The translations under genes and the position numbers were made by a program. This document shows, piece by piece, positions 8,543 through 17,573 of a stretch of DNA of 64,000 bases. The notes under the pieces are model-generated. The model searched no databases. It was not told where the DNA came from and saw only the letters and a program-made list of their open reading frames with translations. Position 1 is the first letter of the stretch. Each line of letters starts with the position of its first letter. This DNA is from Bradyrhizobium diazoefficiens. GTDB taxonomy: Bacteria > Pseudomonadota > Alphaproteobacteria > Rhizobiales > Xanthobacteraceae. The stretch spans positions 425,725-489,724 of the forward strand of contig NZ_JAFCJJ010000002.1 of the NCBI RefSeq assembly GCF_018131015.1. Direction: 5' to 3'.

Positions 8543-8653
8543 CGCAGGCTCGCGCGTCAGTGATGGCGCGTGATGAAATATCTGCAAACGCTCTCCGCTC
8601 TTGGAGTCTGGAGGCCGAAATATCGGCTTCCGTTTGTTACGCGGAGAAACCCA

Positions 8654-8842
8654 ATGACCCGATTGTTCCTTGTTTCAGTCGCCCTGATTGCCGCTGCGCT
8701 CTTCCAGGCCGAGGCCGCAACCGCGCGCGACGTCACGGCGCGGCGCGCCGCAACTCACGCCACGATGGACTGCGTCAGGGCGCCTGCGATGGGCGCGTAC
8801 GCATCCGCCCCCTACAAGCAACCTCCTTGCATGCCGAAATGA
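8654..8842 (+). CDS. Small secreted hypothetical protein
   Basis: The predicted product has 62 residues. An N-terminal signal peptide (MTRLFLVSVALIAAALFQAEA) is followed by a mature part of about 40 residues with two cysteines (MDCVRA and PPCMPK) that could form one disulfide. A GGAG ribosome site lies eight bases before the ATG. It has no recognised family, and its neighbours, a cyclase and a PhzF protein, give no functional hint. Small periplasmic proteins of this kind are common in Bradyrhizobium. Confidence 0.55.
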   Translation: MTRLFLVSVALIAAALFQAEAATARDVTARRAATHATMDCVRAPAMGAYASAPYKQPPCMPK

Positions 8843-9056
8843 TGAATTGACGTCACGATGCGAGCGGGGCGGGCTGGCACGGTTTGCCGGCCCGGCCTCG
8901 TGCGCACAGACGCAATTCGAGTTCGCGCGCGGTCGTGGGTAGCATCCGCGATTGCTCCGAGTGCTCCGAATTTTGGGGCATGACGGACGATGTCGCGCGC
9001 CTGTAGACTGCCGGCGATGCGGCCGGTTGCGGCCGCCATTTGCGCGAGGACAGCCC

Positions 9057-9971
9057 ATGCAGCGCCGCTACATCACCGTCGACGTGTTCACCGACCGCGC
9101 CTTCGGCGGCAACCAGCTCGCCGTGGTGCTCGACGCCGGCGGGTTGTCGACGACGCAGATGCAGTCGATCGCAACCGAGTTCAACTATTCCGAGACGACC
9201 TTCGTGCTGCCGCCGCGCGACAAGGCGAATGATGCGGAGGTGCGCATCTTCACGCCGGTCAGGGAGCTACCCTTCGCCGGACATCCCAATGTCGGCACCG
9301 CCTTCGTGCTGGCAGCGATCGCGACGGAGCCGAAGCCGCGGCTGCTGTTCGAGGAGAAAGCGGGGATCGTGCCGGTCGACATCCTGCGGGAGCAGGGCCG
9401 GGTGGTCAGCACCGAGCTGACCGCGCCGCAGCCGCTCTCGCGGCTCGCGCAGCTTTCGGCCGAAGACGTCGCGGCCTGCATTTCGCTGACGGCGGAGGAT
9501 ATCGAGACCGCTCGCCATGCGCCGCAGGTCGTCGGTGTCGGAACGCCGTTCGTGGTGGCGGAGGTGCGGTCGCGGGAGGCCGTGCGCCGGGCGAAGCCCG
9601 ATGCTGCGGCGTTCGGCCGGGTGCTGCCGCGCGACGGTGCCTTCGCGGTCTACTTCTACACGCGCGAGGTGCCGGCGGCGGAGACGCCTTGCGAGCGGCA
9701 GGCGCGGATGTTCTTTCCCGGCGCCAGCGGCCTGATCGAGGATCCCGCCACCGGCAGCGCCACGGTTGCAGCCGCGGCGCTGTTCGCCGATCTCGATCCC
9801 GCGCGCGAGGGCGAATTGAAGCTCACCATCGGGCAGGGTTTTGACATGGGCCGGCCGAGCCTCTTGCTGACGCGCGTCCGCAAGCGGGACGGCAGGATCG
9901 TGTCGGCCCATGTCGGCGGCAATTGCGTGCAGATGATGGAGGGGACGTTCCGCCTGGCGGGGGAGGGGTAG
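9057..9971 (+). CDS. PhzF family isomerase/epimerase-like protein
   Basis: The protein has 304 residues with the two-domain diaminopimelate-epimerase-like fold. The N-terminus has VDVFTDRAFGGNQLAVV and the catalytic glutamate Glu46 in NYSETTFV, followed by the hallmark ELPFAGHPNVGTAFVL; the C-terminal half has EDPATGSATVAAAALF and the closing GGNCVQMMEG. PhzF of phenazine synthesis isomerises a dihydro-anthranilate. Stand-alone homologues like this one usually have unknown substrates, and no phenazine genes are nearby. GCGAGGA ends six bases before the ATG. Confidence 0.92.
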   Translation: MQRRYITVDVFTDRAFGGNQLAVVLDAGGLSTTQMQSIATEFNYSETTFVLPPRDKANDAEVRIFTPVRELPFAGHPNVGTAFVLAAIATEPKPRLLFEEKAGIVPVDILREQGRVVSTELTAPQPLSRLAQLSAEDVAACISLTAEDIETARHAPQVVGVGTPFVVAEVRSREAVRRAKPDAAAFGRVLPRDGAFAVYFYTREVPAAETPCERQARMFFPGASGLIEDPATGSATVAAAALFADLDPAREGELKLTIGQGFDMGRPSLLLTRVRKRDGRIVSAHVGGNCVQMMEGTFRLAGEG

Positions 9972-10069
9972 GCCCTCTCCGCCAGTTGTTCCTTGGGGAC
10001 GTGCCCGGCAGGTCTGCGATCCACGTTGCTCCCGGCAAGGCTTGGCGATAGGGTTTGCAACCCTTGCTA

Positions 10070-12610
10070 ATGGGCAGATCGGCCGTGGCCTTGTTATCGG
10101 ACCGTGTCGTGTCGCCGGCGCGCCAGCCTGTGGCTTGGCGGACAGGGATCATTTTCGCCGTTTCCACCGTGGCCGTGGCTGTCGTCTATTTCCTGGCAGC
10201 GCGTCTCAGCCTTGCGCTGCTCGCGCAGCCGGATGGTGTTGCCGTCTTCTGGCCCGCTGCGGGGGTGGCCTCAGGGATTCTGATTGGCGTTGGCTCCGTC
10301 GCGCGATGGCCGGTCATCATCGGGGTGACGACAGCGACGATCATCGCCAATCTCCTCGGGGACCGTAATCTCGCCTCCGCGGTCATCTCCGCCATTGCGA
10401 ATTGCGGCGAAGCCCTGGTGATAGCGGGCCTGATCCAGCGCATTTGCGGTGCGCCGCTCCAACTGGACCAACTGCAGCGTGTGGTCGCTTTCTTCATGGC
10501 GACCGTCGTTGGATCGGTCCTCTCCGGGATCGTCGGGACGATCGGGTTCGCCATCTTCCACAGTTCGACGGCGCCGGTTCCGACTGTCTGGCTGCACTGG
10601 TTCGCGTCCGACGGGCTGGGCAATATCAGTGTCGCGCCACTCGCGATCGGATTGGCGTCTTTGACGCGCGCCCCGCCGACACGCGGCGAACTCGCCGGAG
10701 GAGCGCTGGTGCTGGCAGTCATCACCGCACTGTGTTCGGGCATGGTCCTCCTGCCGAACCAGCCCTGGACTTCGGAGCTGGCCATCGCTGCGTTCAGCCC
10801 GCTGCTTGTCTTCATTGCTGCGCGCTTTCGACCGGCTTTCACGGCCGCAGCAATTTTCCTGTGCGCCATCACCATTGTCTGGACGACGACATTCGGCGTC
10901 GGGATTTTTGGCGATTCAAGGATGCTGATCGACGAACGAATCTTGTCGGCCCAGGCCGCGATCCTGGCCGTCTCGTTCGGTGGCCTCGTGCTGGCGGCGC
11001 TGTTCAGCGAGCGAAGGCTTCACGAGGTCGCCCTCGTCGAGCGCGAACGCCGGCTCGAGGAGGCGCTCCGGGCGGGAGGCGTCATGACGCTCGACTGGAG
11101 CGTCGCGGAGGATCGGATACGCTATAGCCAAAACGCCGAGCAGATTCTCGGCGTCGGGTCTGGCCAGGTGCTCGGCAGTGCCGAGTGGTTTGAGCAAATC
11201 CATCCCGACGACCGGGAACGGGTGATGGCGTGCGTCAACGACACTCTTCCCCATAAGGCCTCGCATGCCGTGACCTTCCGTTACCTGCGGCCGGACGGGG
11301 CCGGCGAAGTCTGGCTTGAGCAAATTGCGGTCACGCAGTTCGACCAGGTCGCCAAGGCCATCCGCATCCACGGCCTGACGACCGACGTGACGCCGCGCAA
11401 GCGATTCGAGCACGAGGTTTCGCAGGCGCGGAAAGCCGCGGAACTGGCCAGTCGTGCCAAATCCAGCTTTCTCGCTGCGGCAAGCCACGATCTGCGGCAG
11501 CCGCTGCAAACCCTGAAATTCCTGCAGACCTCACTGGAGCAACTTCACCCCGAAGGGGATGGGCGCAAGCTTGTCGCCGACATGGAGAGATCTCTGGACA
11601 CCATGTCCAGCATGTTGTCGAGCCTCCTGGAGCTCAATCAGCTTGAATCCGGAAATCTCACGCCTGCGACCAGCGAGTTCGCGCTCGGCGAGGTCTTCGA
11701 GTCGGTGGCTGCCGACTTTCGCCGCCCGGTCGGAGAGAAGGGTCTGCGATGGCGTCTGGTTCGCTCGGCAATCATGGTGCGCAGCGACAGGCGCATGCTG
11801 GAGGAGATGCTGCGCAACCTGTTGTCGAATGCGGTCCGTTACACCGACGGCGGCAGGGTCCTGTTGGGCTGCCGGCGCAGGGGCGACCATGTCCGCATCG
11901 AGGTCTGGGACAGTGGCGTCGGGGTGACGCAGGATCAGCTTCCTTACATATTTGACGAGTATTACCAGGGCGATGAGGGCGTGCGGCGCGGCGGTTTTGG
12001 ATTGGGTCTCGCGATCGTCAAGCGACTTGGAAATCTGCTGGGTCATCGCATCGACGTGCAATCCGCACCCGGCAGGGGGACTTGCTTTTCCGTCGAGGTG
12101 CCGCGTGCGAAATGTCCGGCGCAGGCACCCGGCAGGATGGAAGCTTCGCTCGACAATGACGGGCTTCTGGCGCGCGAGGTTCTCGTTATCGAAGACGAGA
12201 CGTCGGTGCGGACAGCGCTCACCAGGATCATGAAGCAAAAGGGCGTCAAGGCGACCGTGGTGGCGACGGGCGACGAGGCGCTGGCGTGGGTCAGGCAGCA
12301 GGATTTTCGCCCGGACCTGATACTGTCAGACTACAATCTGCGTGGCACGATCGATGGTGTGCAGACCATCAGGGCATTGCGTGCTCATCTGGGATGGGAC
12401 GCGCCTGCCATCGTCATGACCGGCGACATCAGGTCGGACACCGTCAGCGCGATCGCCGCGGACGATATCTCCGTTCTCATCAAGCCGTTTTCGGTGAATG
12501 ACCTGCTGCAGAAGATATCGGCCGCATCGAGCCCCCGAATTGATGGCGGCAGTTCGACCGAGGGCGAAGCCGGCCGCGCCCGGGCTCGCGCCGCGCCGGA
12601 CTGGATTTAG
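10070..12610 (+). CDS. MASE1-PAS hybrid histidine kinase with C-terminal receiver
   Basis: The protein has 846 residues. Residues 20-300 form a MASE1 membrane sensor with about eight helices and the motif GVAVFWPAAGVASGILI. A PAS-type domain follows (YSQNAEQILGVG, EWFEQIHPDDRERV), then the HisKA helix with phospho-acceptor His473 (AASHDLRQPLQ), an HATPase domain (LLSNAVRYTDGG, DSGVGV, GFGLGLAIV) and a receiver with Asp754 (LILSDYNL). It should autophosphorylate and pass phosphate internally; no DNA-binding or other output domain is present. ATG 10070 is chosen; a TTG at 10055 is in frame. It overlaps the convergent DUF488 gene by four bases. Confidence 0.92.
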   Translation: MGRSAVALLSDRVVSPARQPVAWRTGIIFAVSTVAVAVVYFLAARLSLALLAQPDGVAVFWPAAGVASGILIGVGSVARWPVIIGVTTATIIANLLGDRNLASAVISAIANCGEALVIAGLIQRICGAPLQLDQLQRVVAFFMATVVGSVLSGIVGTIGFAIFHSSTAPVPTVWLHWFASDGLGNISVAPLAIGLASLTRAPPTRGELAGGALVLAVITALCSGMVLLPNQPWTSELAIAAFSPLLVFIAARFRPAFTAAAIFLCAITIVWTTTFGVGIFGDSRMLIDERILSAQAAILAVSFGGLVLAALFSERRLHEVALVERERRLEEALRAGGVMTLDWSVAEDRIRYSQNAEQILGVGSGQVLGSAEWFEQIHPDDRERVMACVNDTLPHKASHAVTFRYLRPDGAGEVWLEQIAVTQFDQVAKAIRIHGLTTDVTPRKRFEHEVSQARKAAELASRAKSSFLAAASHDLRQPLQTLKFLQTSLEQLHPEGDGRKLVADMERSLDTMSSMLSSLLELNQLESGNLTPATSEFALGEVFESVAADFRRPVGEKGLRWRLVRSAIMVRSDRRMLEEMLRNLLSNAVRYTDGGRVLLGCRRRGDHVRIEVWDSGVGVTQDQLPYIFDEYYQGDEGVRRGGFGLGLAIVKRLGNLLGHRIDVQSAPGRGTCFSVEVPRAKCPAQAPGRMEASLDNDGLLAREVLVIEDETSVRTALTRIMKQKGVKATVVATGDEALAWVRQQDFRPDLILSDYNLRGTIDGVQTIRALRAHLGWDAPAIVMTGDIRSDTVSAIAADDISVLIKPFSVNDLLQKISAASSPRIDGGSSTEGEAGRARARAAPDWI

Positions 12611-13068
12611 ACCTGCCGTCCCTCCAGATTTGTCACCGCTACCCCATCGCGCTCCTCGATGATCTCGGCGATCATCTGGCGGTGGCAATGGGTGTGGTCG
12701 CGCTCGTAGCAGAGCAGGCAGACGGGGCCGGCCTGCTTCACCAGGGCCGAGAGCTCGTCCATCTCCTCGCGCGCCTGCGGCGTCTTCAGGTGCTTTGAAT
12801 AAATCTTCTCCAGCGCGTCGTACCGGCCGCTGCGCGCGGCGAGGCGACCTTCCTTCGGCGTGCCGAGCGCGGCGAGGTGGACATAGGCGATGCCGCGCTC
12901 GTCGAGGCCGGCGGCGAGCTGCTTCTTCGAAAAGCCGGGGCGCCGGGACGTGGTCACCGCGCGCACGTCGACCACGAGCTTGACGCCGGCATGCTCCAGC
13001 TCGTCCAGCACGGCCTTCGGCGGCGTCTGCTCATAGCCGATGGTGAACAGCTTCTTCGCCTTCGCCAT
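12607..13068 (-). CDS. DUF488 domain protein
   Basis: The 153-residue protein starts MAKAKKLFTIGYEQTPPKAVLDEL and has the DUF488 hallmarks VVDVRAVTTSRRPGFSKKQL, IAYVHLAALGTPKE and CLLCYERDHTHCHRQMIAEII. The function of the family is not established; the Cys/His cluster at the end resembles a metal or nucleotide site. It follows the DUF72 gene with a 9-base gap. DUF488 and DUF72 genes are often neighbours, so the two probably act together. Its last four bases overlap the end of the convergent histidine kinase gene. Confidence 0.9.
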   Translation of the reverse strand: MAKAKKLFTIGYEQTPPKAVLDELEHAGVKLVVDVRAVTTSRRPGFSKKQLAAGLDERGIAYVHLAALGTPKEGRLAARSGRYDALEKIYSKHLKTPQAREEMDELSALVKQAGPVCLLCYERDHTHCHRQMIAEIIEERDGVAVTNLEGRQV

Positions 13069-13077
13069 GCTTCACCC

Positions 13078-13914
13078 TCACGACACCCGTGCGATCAGTT
13101 CCATGGCGCCGTGCGGCGCGCGCACCTTGCCTTCGTGGATCACATAGGCGAACACGTCGCGCGGCTCCTTCTTGGGCTTCGCCTTGTCAACCTTCGGCAG
13201 GTCGTCGGGTTCGCCTCCCTCGGCCCAGGCCTGGAACCGCTCAGCCCAGGCATCGAGCTCCTTCGGCGGATAGCAGGTCTTGATCTCGTCATTGCCCTTC
13301 TGAAGGCGGGCATAGACGAAATCGCCGGCGACGTCGGCGATCGCCGGATATTTGCCGTGCTCGGCGAACACCACCGGCGTCTCGAAATCACGGATCAGCG
13401 CGACGAAATCCGGCGTACAGAAACTGTCGTGGCGCACCTCCACCACATGGCGCAAAGCGCGCCCCTCGAGCTTGCGCGGCAACAGCTCGAGGAACTTGCC
13501 GAAATCGGCGCCGTCGAATTTCTTCGTCGGCGCGAACTGCCAGAGCACCGGCCCGAGACGATCGCCGAGCTCCAGCACGCCGGAATCGTAGAACCGCTTG
13601 ATGGAATCGCCGGCCTCGGCGAGCACGCGGCGGTTGGTTGCAAAACGTGGCCCCTTCACCGAGAAAACGAAACCGTCGGGCACTTCGGCGGCCCACTTGC
13701 GAAAGCTCTCCGGTTTCTGCGAACCGTAATAGGTGCCGTTGATCTCGATCGAGGTCAGCTTCGAGGCGGCATAGGACAGCTCTTTCGCCTGCGTCAGCTT
13801 CTCCGGGTAGAACACGCCGCGCCAGGGCTCGAACGTCCAGCCGCCGATGCCGATGAAGATGTTGCCGGTCTTCTTGCTCGCGGTTTTTGCTTTGGCCACG
13901 GGGGGATCTCGCAT
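13078..13914 (-). CDS. DUF72 (YecE-like) TIM-barrel protein
   Basis: The 278-residue protein shows the DUF72 pattern: GIGGWTFEPWRGVFYPEKL, the strand SIEINGTYYGSQKPESFRKW, FVFSVKGPRFATNRR, LGPVLWQFAP and a late YARLQ. These are predicted TIM-barrel proteins of unknown reaction. The first twenty residues are Lys-rich and variable, and a GTG at codon 6 is an alternative start. It is the first gene of a two-gene operon with the DUF488 gene. Confidence 0.9.
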   Translation of the reverse strand: MRDPPVAKAKTASKKTGNIFIGIGGWTFEPWRGVFYPEKLTQAKELSYAASKLTSIEINGTYYGSQKPESFRKWAAEVPDGFVFSVKGPRFATNRRVLAEAGDSIKRFYDSGVLELGDRLGPVLWQFAPTKKFDGADFGKFLELLPRKLEGRALRHVVEVRHDSFCTPDFVALIRDFETPVVFAEHGKYPAIADVAGDFVYARLQKGNDEIKTCYPPKELDAWAERFQAWAEGGEPDDLPKVDKAKPKKEPRDVFAYVIHEGKVRAPHGAMELIARVS

Positions 13915-14015
13915 CTGCGGGGAGGGACCTCAGTCTAGTCAAACCAAAGGGGATTGGCCAGTTGCTGCATCCCGTCTAAGCTTCGCACGGGGACCCGCAA
14001 AAAAAGGAGAACAAG

Positions 14016-14381
14016 ATGCGGATGCTGATGCTGGGAGCGGTGCTCGTCATGATGACGTCTGCTGCCGTGGCTGATGACGACGACGCCAAGGGAGCGCAGA
14101 AGCTCGCGATCCAGGGTCGCGACGATTACTGGCATTGTCTGGCGCGGGAATATTCGCGCGACAGCAATCAGGGCCTGTCGGAACAGGAATTTGGCCGCTC
14201 GGTCGCCGGCGCCTGTCCGTCGGAGCGTCAATATTACCGGGTGGCGCTGCTCGACTACCTGACCACGCAATATCCGGGCATCGATTCCGGCGCCCATCTC
14301 GCCACGGCGAACCGGGCGGTGGAGTCGGCGCAGAAGGACATCGTCACCGCGTTCGTCAAGCACAGGCCGCCACAGAAATAG
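14016..14381 (+). CDS. Secreted hypothetical protein
   Basis: The product has 121 residues. A signal peptide (MRMLMLGAVLVMMTSAAVA) is followed by DDDD at the predicted cleavage site and a mature helical domain with two cysteines (WHCLAREYS and GACPSER), which could form a disulfide. A strong AAAGGAG ribosome site precedes the ATG. No family is recognised; it is probably periplasmic. Confidence 0.72.
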   Translation: MRMLMLGAVLVMMTSAAVADDDDAKGAQKLAIQGRDDYWHCLAREYSRDSNQGLSEQEFGRSVAGACPSERQYYRVALLDYLTTQYPGIDSGAHLATANRAVESAQKDIVTAFVKHRPPQK

Positions 14382-14469
14382 CTGAATGGGGCGTGGCCAT
14401 CCCGGGCCCTTCCGGCCGCGCGCTCATCCATGGTATCACGGGGCCGGTCTGGAACAGGGACGGGTTCGC

Positions 14470-14670
14470 ATGTCGGCTGAGTCGGTGGGTGGCATTCTCG
14501 GCGCGATCGGCGCGGTGGTCGTACTTGGCGCCGCCGTCGCCTACGGCCCGATTGGTCAGTATGGCAAGCCCGCCAGGCCGGCAAAGACCGAACCTGCGCC
14601 GGCCGCCGTGGCGCCGGCCCCTGCCGCGCCCGCACCGCGCGGTCCCGTGATCAAGGAAGTTCCAAACTGA
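14470..14670 (+). CDS. Small single-pass membrane protein with Pro/Ala tail
   Basis: The predicted product has 66 residues. One hydrophobic helix (VGGILGAIGAVVVLGAAVAYG) is followed by a Lys/Pro/Ala-rich tail ending VIKEVPN. AGGGAC lies about ten bases before the ATG. The frame is open 28 codons further upstream, but that part is Pro/Arg-rich and unlikely to be translated. No function can be assigned. It follows the secreted 121-residue protein by 88 bases. Confidence 0.55.
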   Translation: MSAESVGGILGAIGAVVVLGAAVAYGPIGQYGKPARPAKTEPAPAAVAPAPAAPAPRGPVIKEVPN

Positions 14671-14915
14671 GCGGGCCCCCAAAAAAGGCCACTTTCGGCC
14701 CCTTGCGAAGCCGTCATTCCGATCCTATCTAGCCTCTAACGGCGACGTTGAGCGAAAACTCCGGCGCTGGGACGACCTTGGAATAGCTTGGGCTCGCGCC
14801 GGATGTACGCGCGGTCCGCCGTTCCGGGGTCGTTGGCATTTTGGGGCTCCTTTGGGCCATTCCCCCGATAACCCCGGCTTGGCAGCACAGGACGCGGCGG
14901 ATATACGCTGCCGTC

Positions 14916-16061
14916 ATGAATGAAGCGATCAGACCGGGCCCCGAAAACCCGCCGCAGGCTCCCCAGGCGGGGCCGCGATCACCCGAGCTTTCGGTTGTCG
15001 TCCCGACCTTCAACGAACGCGACAATGTCACGGTGCTGTACCGGCGGCTGGAGGCGACGCTTGCCGGCATCGCCTGGGAGGTCGTGTTCGTCGACGACAA
15101 TTCGCCCGACGGCACCTGGGACGTGGTGCGTGCGCTGGCCCAGCGCGACAGCCGCGTGCGCTGTATCCGCCGCATCGGGCGGCGCGGCCTGTCGGGCGCC
15201 TGCATCGAGGGCATCCTCGCCTCCAGCGCGCCTTACGCGGCCGTGATCGACGCCGATCTCCAGCACGACGAGACCCAGCTGCCGAAGATGCTGTCGCTGC
15301 TGAGAAGCGGGCAGGCCGAGCTCGTCGTCGGCAGCCGCTACATCGAGGGCTACAAGAGCGAAGGCTTCAACAAGCAGCGCGCCGGCGCCAGCGCGCTGGC
15401 GACCGAGGTTGCAAAGAAGATGCTGCGCGTCGAGATCGCCGATCCCATGAGCGGCTTCTTCATGGTCCGCAGCGACCGCTTCGAACAGCTCGCGCCGAAA
15501 CTGTCCGTGCACGGCTTCAAGATCCTGCTCGATCTCGTCGCCAGCGCGCAAGGCGGCCTGCGCGCCGTCGAAATTCCCTACACCTTCGGCGCACGGCAGC
15601 ACGGCGAGAGCAAGCTCGATTCCATGGTCGCGCTCGACTTCCTCGGTCTCGTGCTGGCCAAGCTCACCAACGACATCGTCTCGCTGCGCTTCATCCTGTT
15701 CGCGATGGTCGGCGGCATCGGCCTCGTGGTCCACCTCACCACGCTGTTCGTCGCGCTCGAGCTGTTCAAGGCGCCGTTCGCGGAGGCGCAGGCCTCGGGC
15801 GCGCTGGTCGCCATGACCAGCAACTTCCTCCTCAACAACTTTCTCACCTATCGCGACCAGCGGCTGAAGGGTTTTGCCATCCTGCGCGGGCTGATCGCGT
15901 TCTACATCGTGTGCAGCGTTGGCCTGCTCGCCAATGTCGGCGTCGCCTTCTCGGTCTACGACCAGGAGCCGATCTGGTGGCTCGCGGGCCTTGCCGGCGC
16001 GCTGATGGGCGTGGTCTGGAACTACGCGATGTCCGGACTGTTCGTCTGGCGCAAGAAATAG
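14916..16061 (+). CDS. DPM1-like family 2 glycosyltransferase fused to GtrA domain
   Basis: The protein has 381 residues. Residues 25-250 are a GT2 domain of the dolichol-phosphate-mannose-synthase type (LSVVVPTFNERDNV, VVFVDDNSPDGTWDVV, DADLQHDE, DPMSGFFMVRSD). Residues 260-381 are a GtrA domain of four membrane helices (FILFAMVGGIGLVVHL, SNFLLNNFLTYRD). Such fusions make a polyprenyl-phosphate sugar and help move it across the inner membrane. The next gene, six bases downstream, is a GT39-type transferase that uses this kind of donor, so the pair probably glycosylates a lipid or surface polymer in the periplasm. Confidence 0.93.
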   Translation: MNEAIRPGPENPPQAPQAGPRSPELSVVVPTFNERDNVTVLYRRLEATLAGIAWEVVFVDDNSPDGTWDVVRALAQRDSRVRCIRRIGRRGLSGACIEGILASSAPYAAVIDADLQHDETQLPKMLSLLRSGQAELVVGSRYIEGYKSEGFNKQRAGASALATEVAKKMLRVEIADPMSGFFMVRSDRFEQLAPKLSVHGFKILLDLVASAQGGLRAVEIPYTFGARQHGESKLDSMVALDFLGLVLAKLTNDIVSLRFILFAMVGGIGLVVHLTTLFVALELFKAPFAEAQASGALVAMTSNFLLNNFLTYRDQRLKGFAILRGLIAFYIVCSVGLLANVGVAFSVYDQEPIWWLAGLAGALMGVVWNYAMSGLFVWRKK

Positions 16062-16067
16062 GGCACG

Positions 16068-17573
16068 ATGGGCGGAGCTGACGCGCGGATCGTTCGCAAT
16101 ACCGCGCTGGTGATCCTCGCGCTGGTGGCCTTGCGGCTGGTGGCGGCGGCCTTCACGCCGATCACCTTTGACGAAGCCTATTACTGGATGTGGTCGAAGA
16201 ACCTCGCGGGTGGTTATTACGACCATCCGCCGATGGTCGCCTATGTGATCCGCGCCGGCACCATGATCGCCGGCGACACCGAGCTCGGCGTCCGCCTGGT
16301 TTCGATCCTGCTCGCGCTGCCGATGAGCTATGCGATCTACCGCTCGGCCGCGATCCTGTTCGGCGGGGCGCGGGTGGCGGCGACCAGTGCCATCCTGCTC
16401 AACGTGACGATGATGGCCTCGGTCGGCACCATGATCGTGACGCCCGACGCGCCGCTGCTGGTTGCCTCAAGCTTCGTGCTGTTCTTCCTCGCCAAGGTGC
16501 TGGAGACCGGCCGCGGCGCCTGGTGGCTCGCGGTCGGTGCGGCCGTCGGTGCCGCGCTGCTCTCGAAATACACCGCGATGTTCTTCGGCGCCGCCATCCT
16601 GATCTGGCTCGCTTCCGTGCCGAAGCTCAGGCGCTGGTTTCTCTCACCCTGGCCCTATCTCGGTGGCCTCGTCGCTCTTGCGCTGTTCTCACCCGTGATC
16701 CTCTGGAACGCGGACCATCAATGGGTCTCGTTCGCAAAGCAGCTCGGGCGGGCGCGGATCGAGGATTTCCGTCCCGTCTTCGTCGCCGAGCTGATCCCGA
16801 CCCAGATCGCCTTCGCCACGCCGCTCGTCTTCGTTCTTGGCGCGATGGGGCTGCACGCGCTGACCTGGCGCCGGGCCGGTGCGCTCGCCTCGCGCGTGCT
16901 GATCGAGACGATGTTCTGGACCATCGTCGTCTATTTCGTCTGGCATTCGCTGCATGCGCGCGTCGAGGCCAACTGGTTCGCGCCGGTCTATCCGGCCTTC
17001 GTGGTCGCGGCCGCGGCCGCCGCCAATCTCGTGCAGTGGACGCCGCGCTGGCGGCGCCTCGTGAATTTCTGCCTGCGCTGGGCCGCGCCCGCGGGCATCG
17101 TGATGTTCGCCGCCCTCGTCGTGCAGGCCAATACGGGAATGCTGTCCGGCTATCGCCGCGATGCGACGGTGCGCAGCGTCGGCGTCGGCTGGCGCGGGCT
17201 TGCGGCCGAGATCGAGGCCGTCCGCGTGCGCACCGGCGCGAGCTGCGTTCTCGCGCCCGATTACGGCACCACCGGCTGGCTCGCCTTCTACCTGCCGCGC
17301 GGCACCTGCGTGGCGCAGCAGGAGCAGCGCATCCGCTGGGTCAATATGCCCGAGCCCGATGCAAAGCTGCTCGCGGGCAAGCTGCTCTATGTCGACGAGC
17401 TGCGCGAGGAGGGCCATCCCTTCCTCGATCGGCTGTTCACCCGGGTGGAGCGCGTCGCGCAATTGCAGCGCAGGCGCGGGCCGCTGGTGGTCGAGACCTA
17501 CGGCATCGATCTTCTGGAGGGCGCCAGGGGCGAGGTGCTGGACCGATCGCCGCCGCCCGAACTCCTGCCTTGA
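16068..17573 (+). CDS. GT39/ArnT-like (PMT_2) polyprenyl-phosphate-sugar glycosyltransferase
   Basis: The protein has 501 residues. About eleven membrane helices follow the diagnostic first periplasmic loop FTPITFDEAYYWMWS...GGYYDHPPMVAY, containing the DEAYY and YDHPP motifs; the acidic residue there is catalytic in GT-C enzymes. A soluble C-terminal domain of about 130 residues contains SCVLAPDYGTTGWLAFYLP. It would transfer a sugar from undecaprenyl phosphate to a periplasmic acceptor such as lipid A or LPS core. The donor is likely made by the preceding DPM-like protein. Its last 76 bases overlap the 3' end of the convergent aminotransferase gene. Confidence 0.92.
   Translation: MGGADARIVRNTALVILALVALRLVAAAFTPITFDEAYYWMWSKNLAGGYYDHPPMVAYVIRAGTMIAGDTELGVRLVSILLALPMSYAIYRSAAILFGGARVAATSAILLNVTMMASVGTMIVTPDAPLLVASSFVLFFLAKVLETGRGAWWLAVGAAVGAALLSKYTAMFFGAAILIWLASVPKLRRWFLSPWPYLGGLVALALFSPVILWNADHQWVSFAKQLGRARIEDFRPVFVAELIPTQIAFATPLVFVLGAMGLHALTWRRAGALASRVLIETMFWTIVVYFVWHSLHARVEANWFAPVYPAFVVAAAAAANLVQWTPRWRRLVNFCLRWAAPAGIVMFAALVVQANTGMLSGYRRDATVRSVGVGWRGLAAEIEAVRVRTGASCVLAPDYGTTGWLAFYLPRGTCVAQQEQRIRWVNMPEPDAKLLAGKLLYVDELREEGHPFLDRLFTRVERVAQLQRRRGPLVVETYGIDLLEGARGEVLDRSPPPELLP

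Noticed and set aside
8875..8888. TGGCAC-GGTTTGCC, a possible sigma-54 promoter
   Set aside because: The GG and GC elements are eight bases apart instead of ten, so RpoN would not fit.
14673..14702. GGCC-ACTTTC-GGCC with a nearby A-run as a terminator
   Set aside because: The stem is only four base pairs and the A-run lies on the wrong side for the upstream gene.
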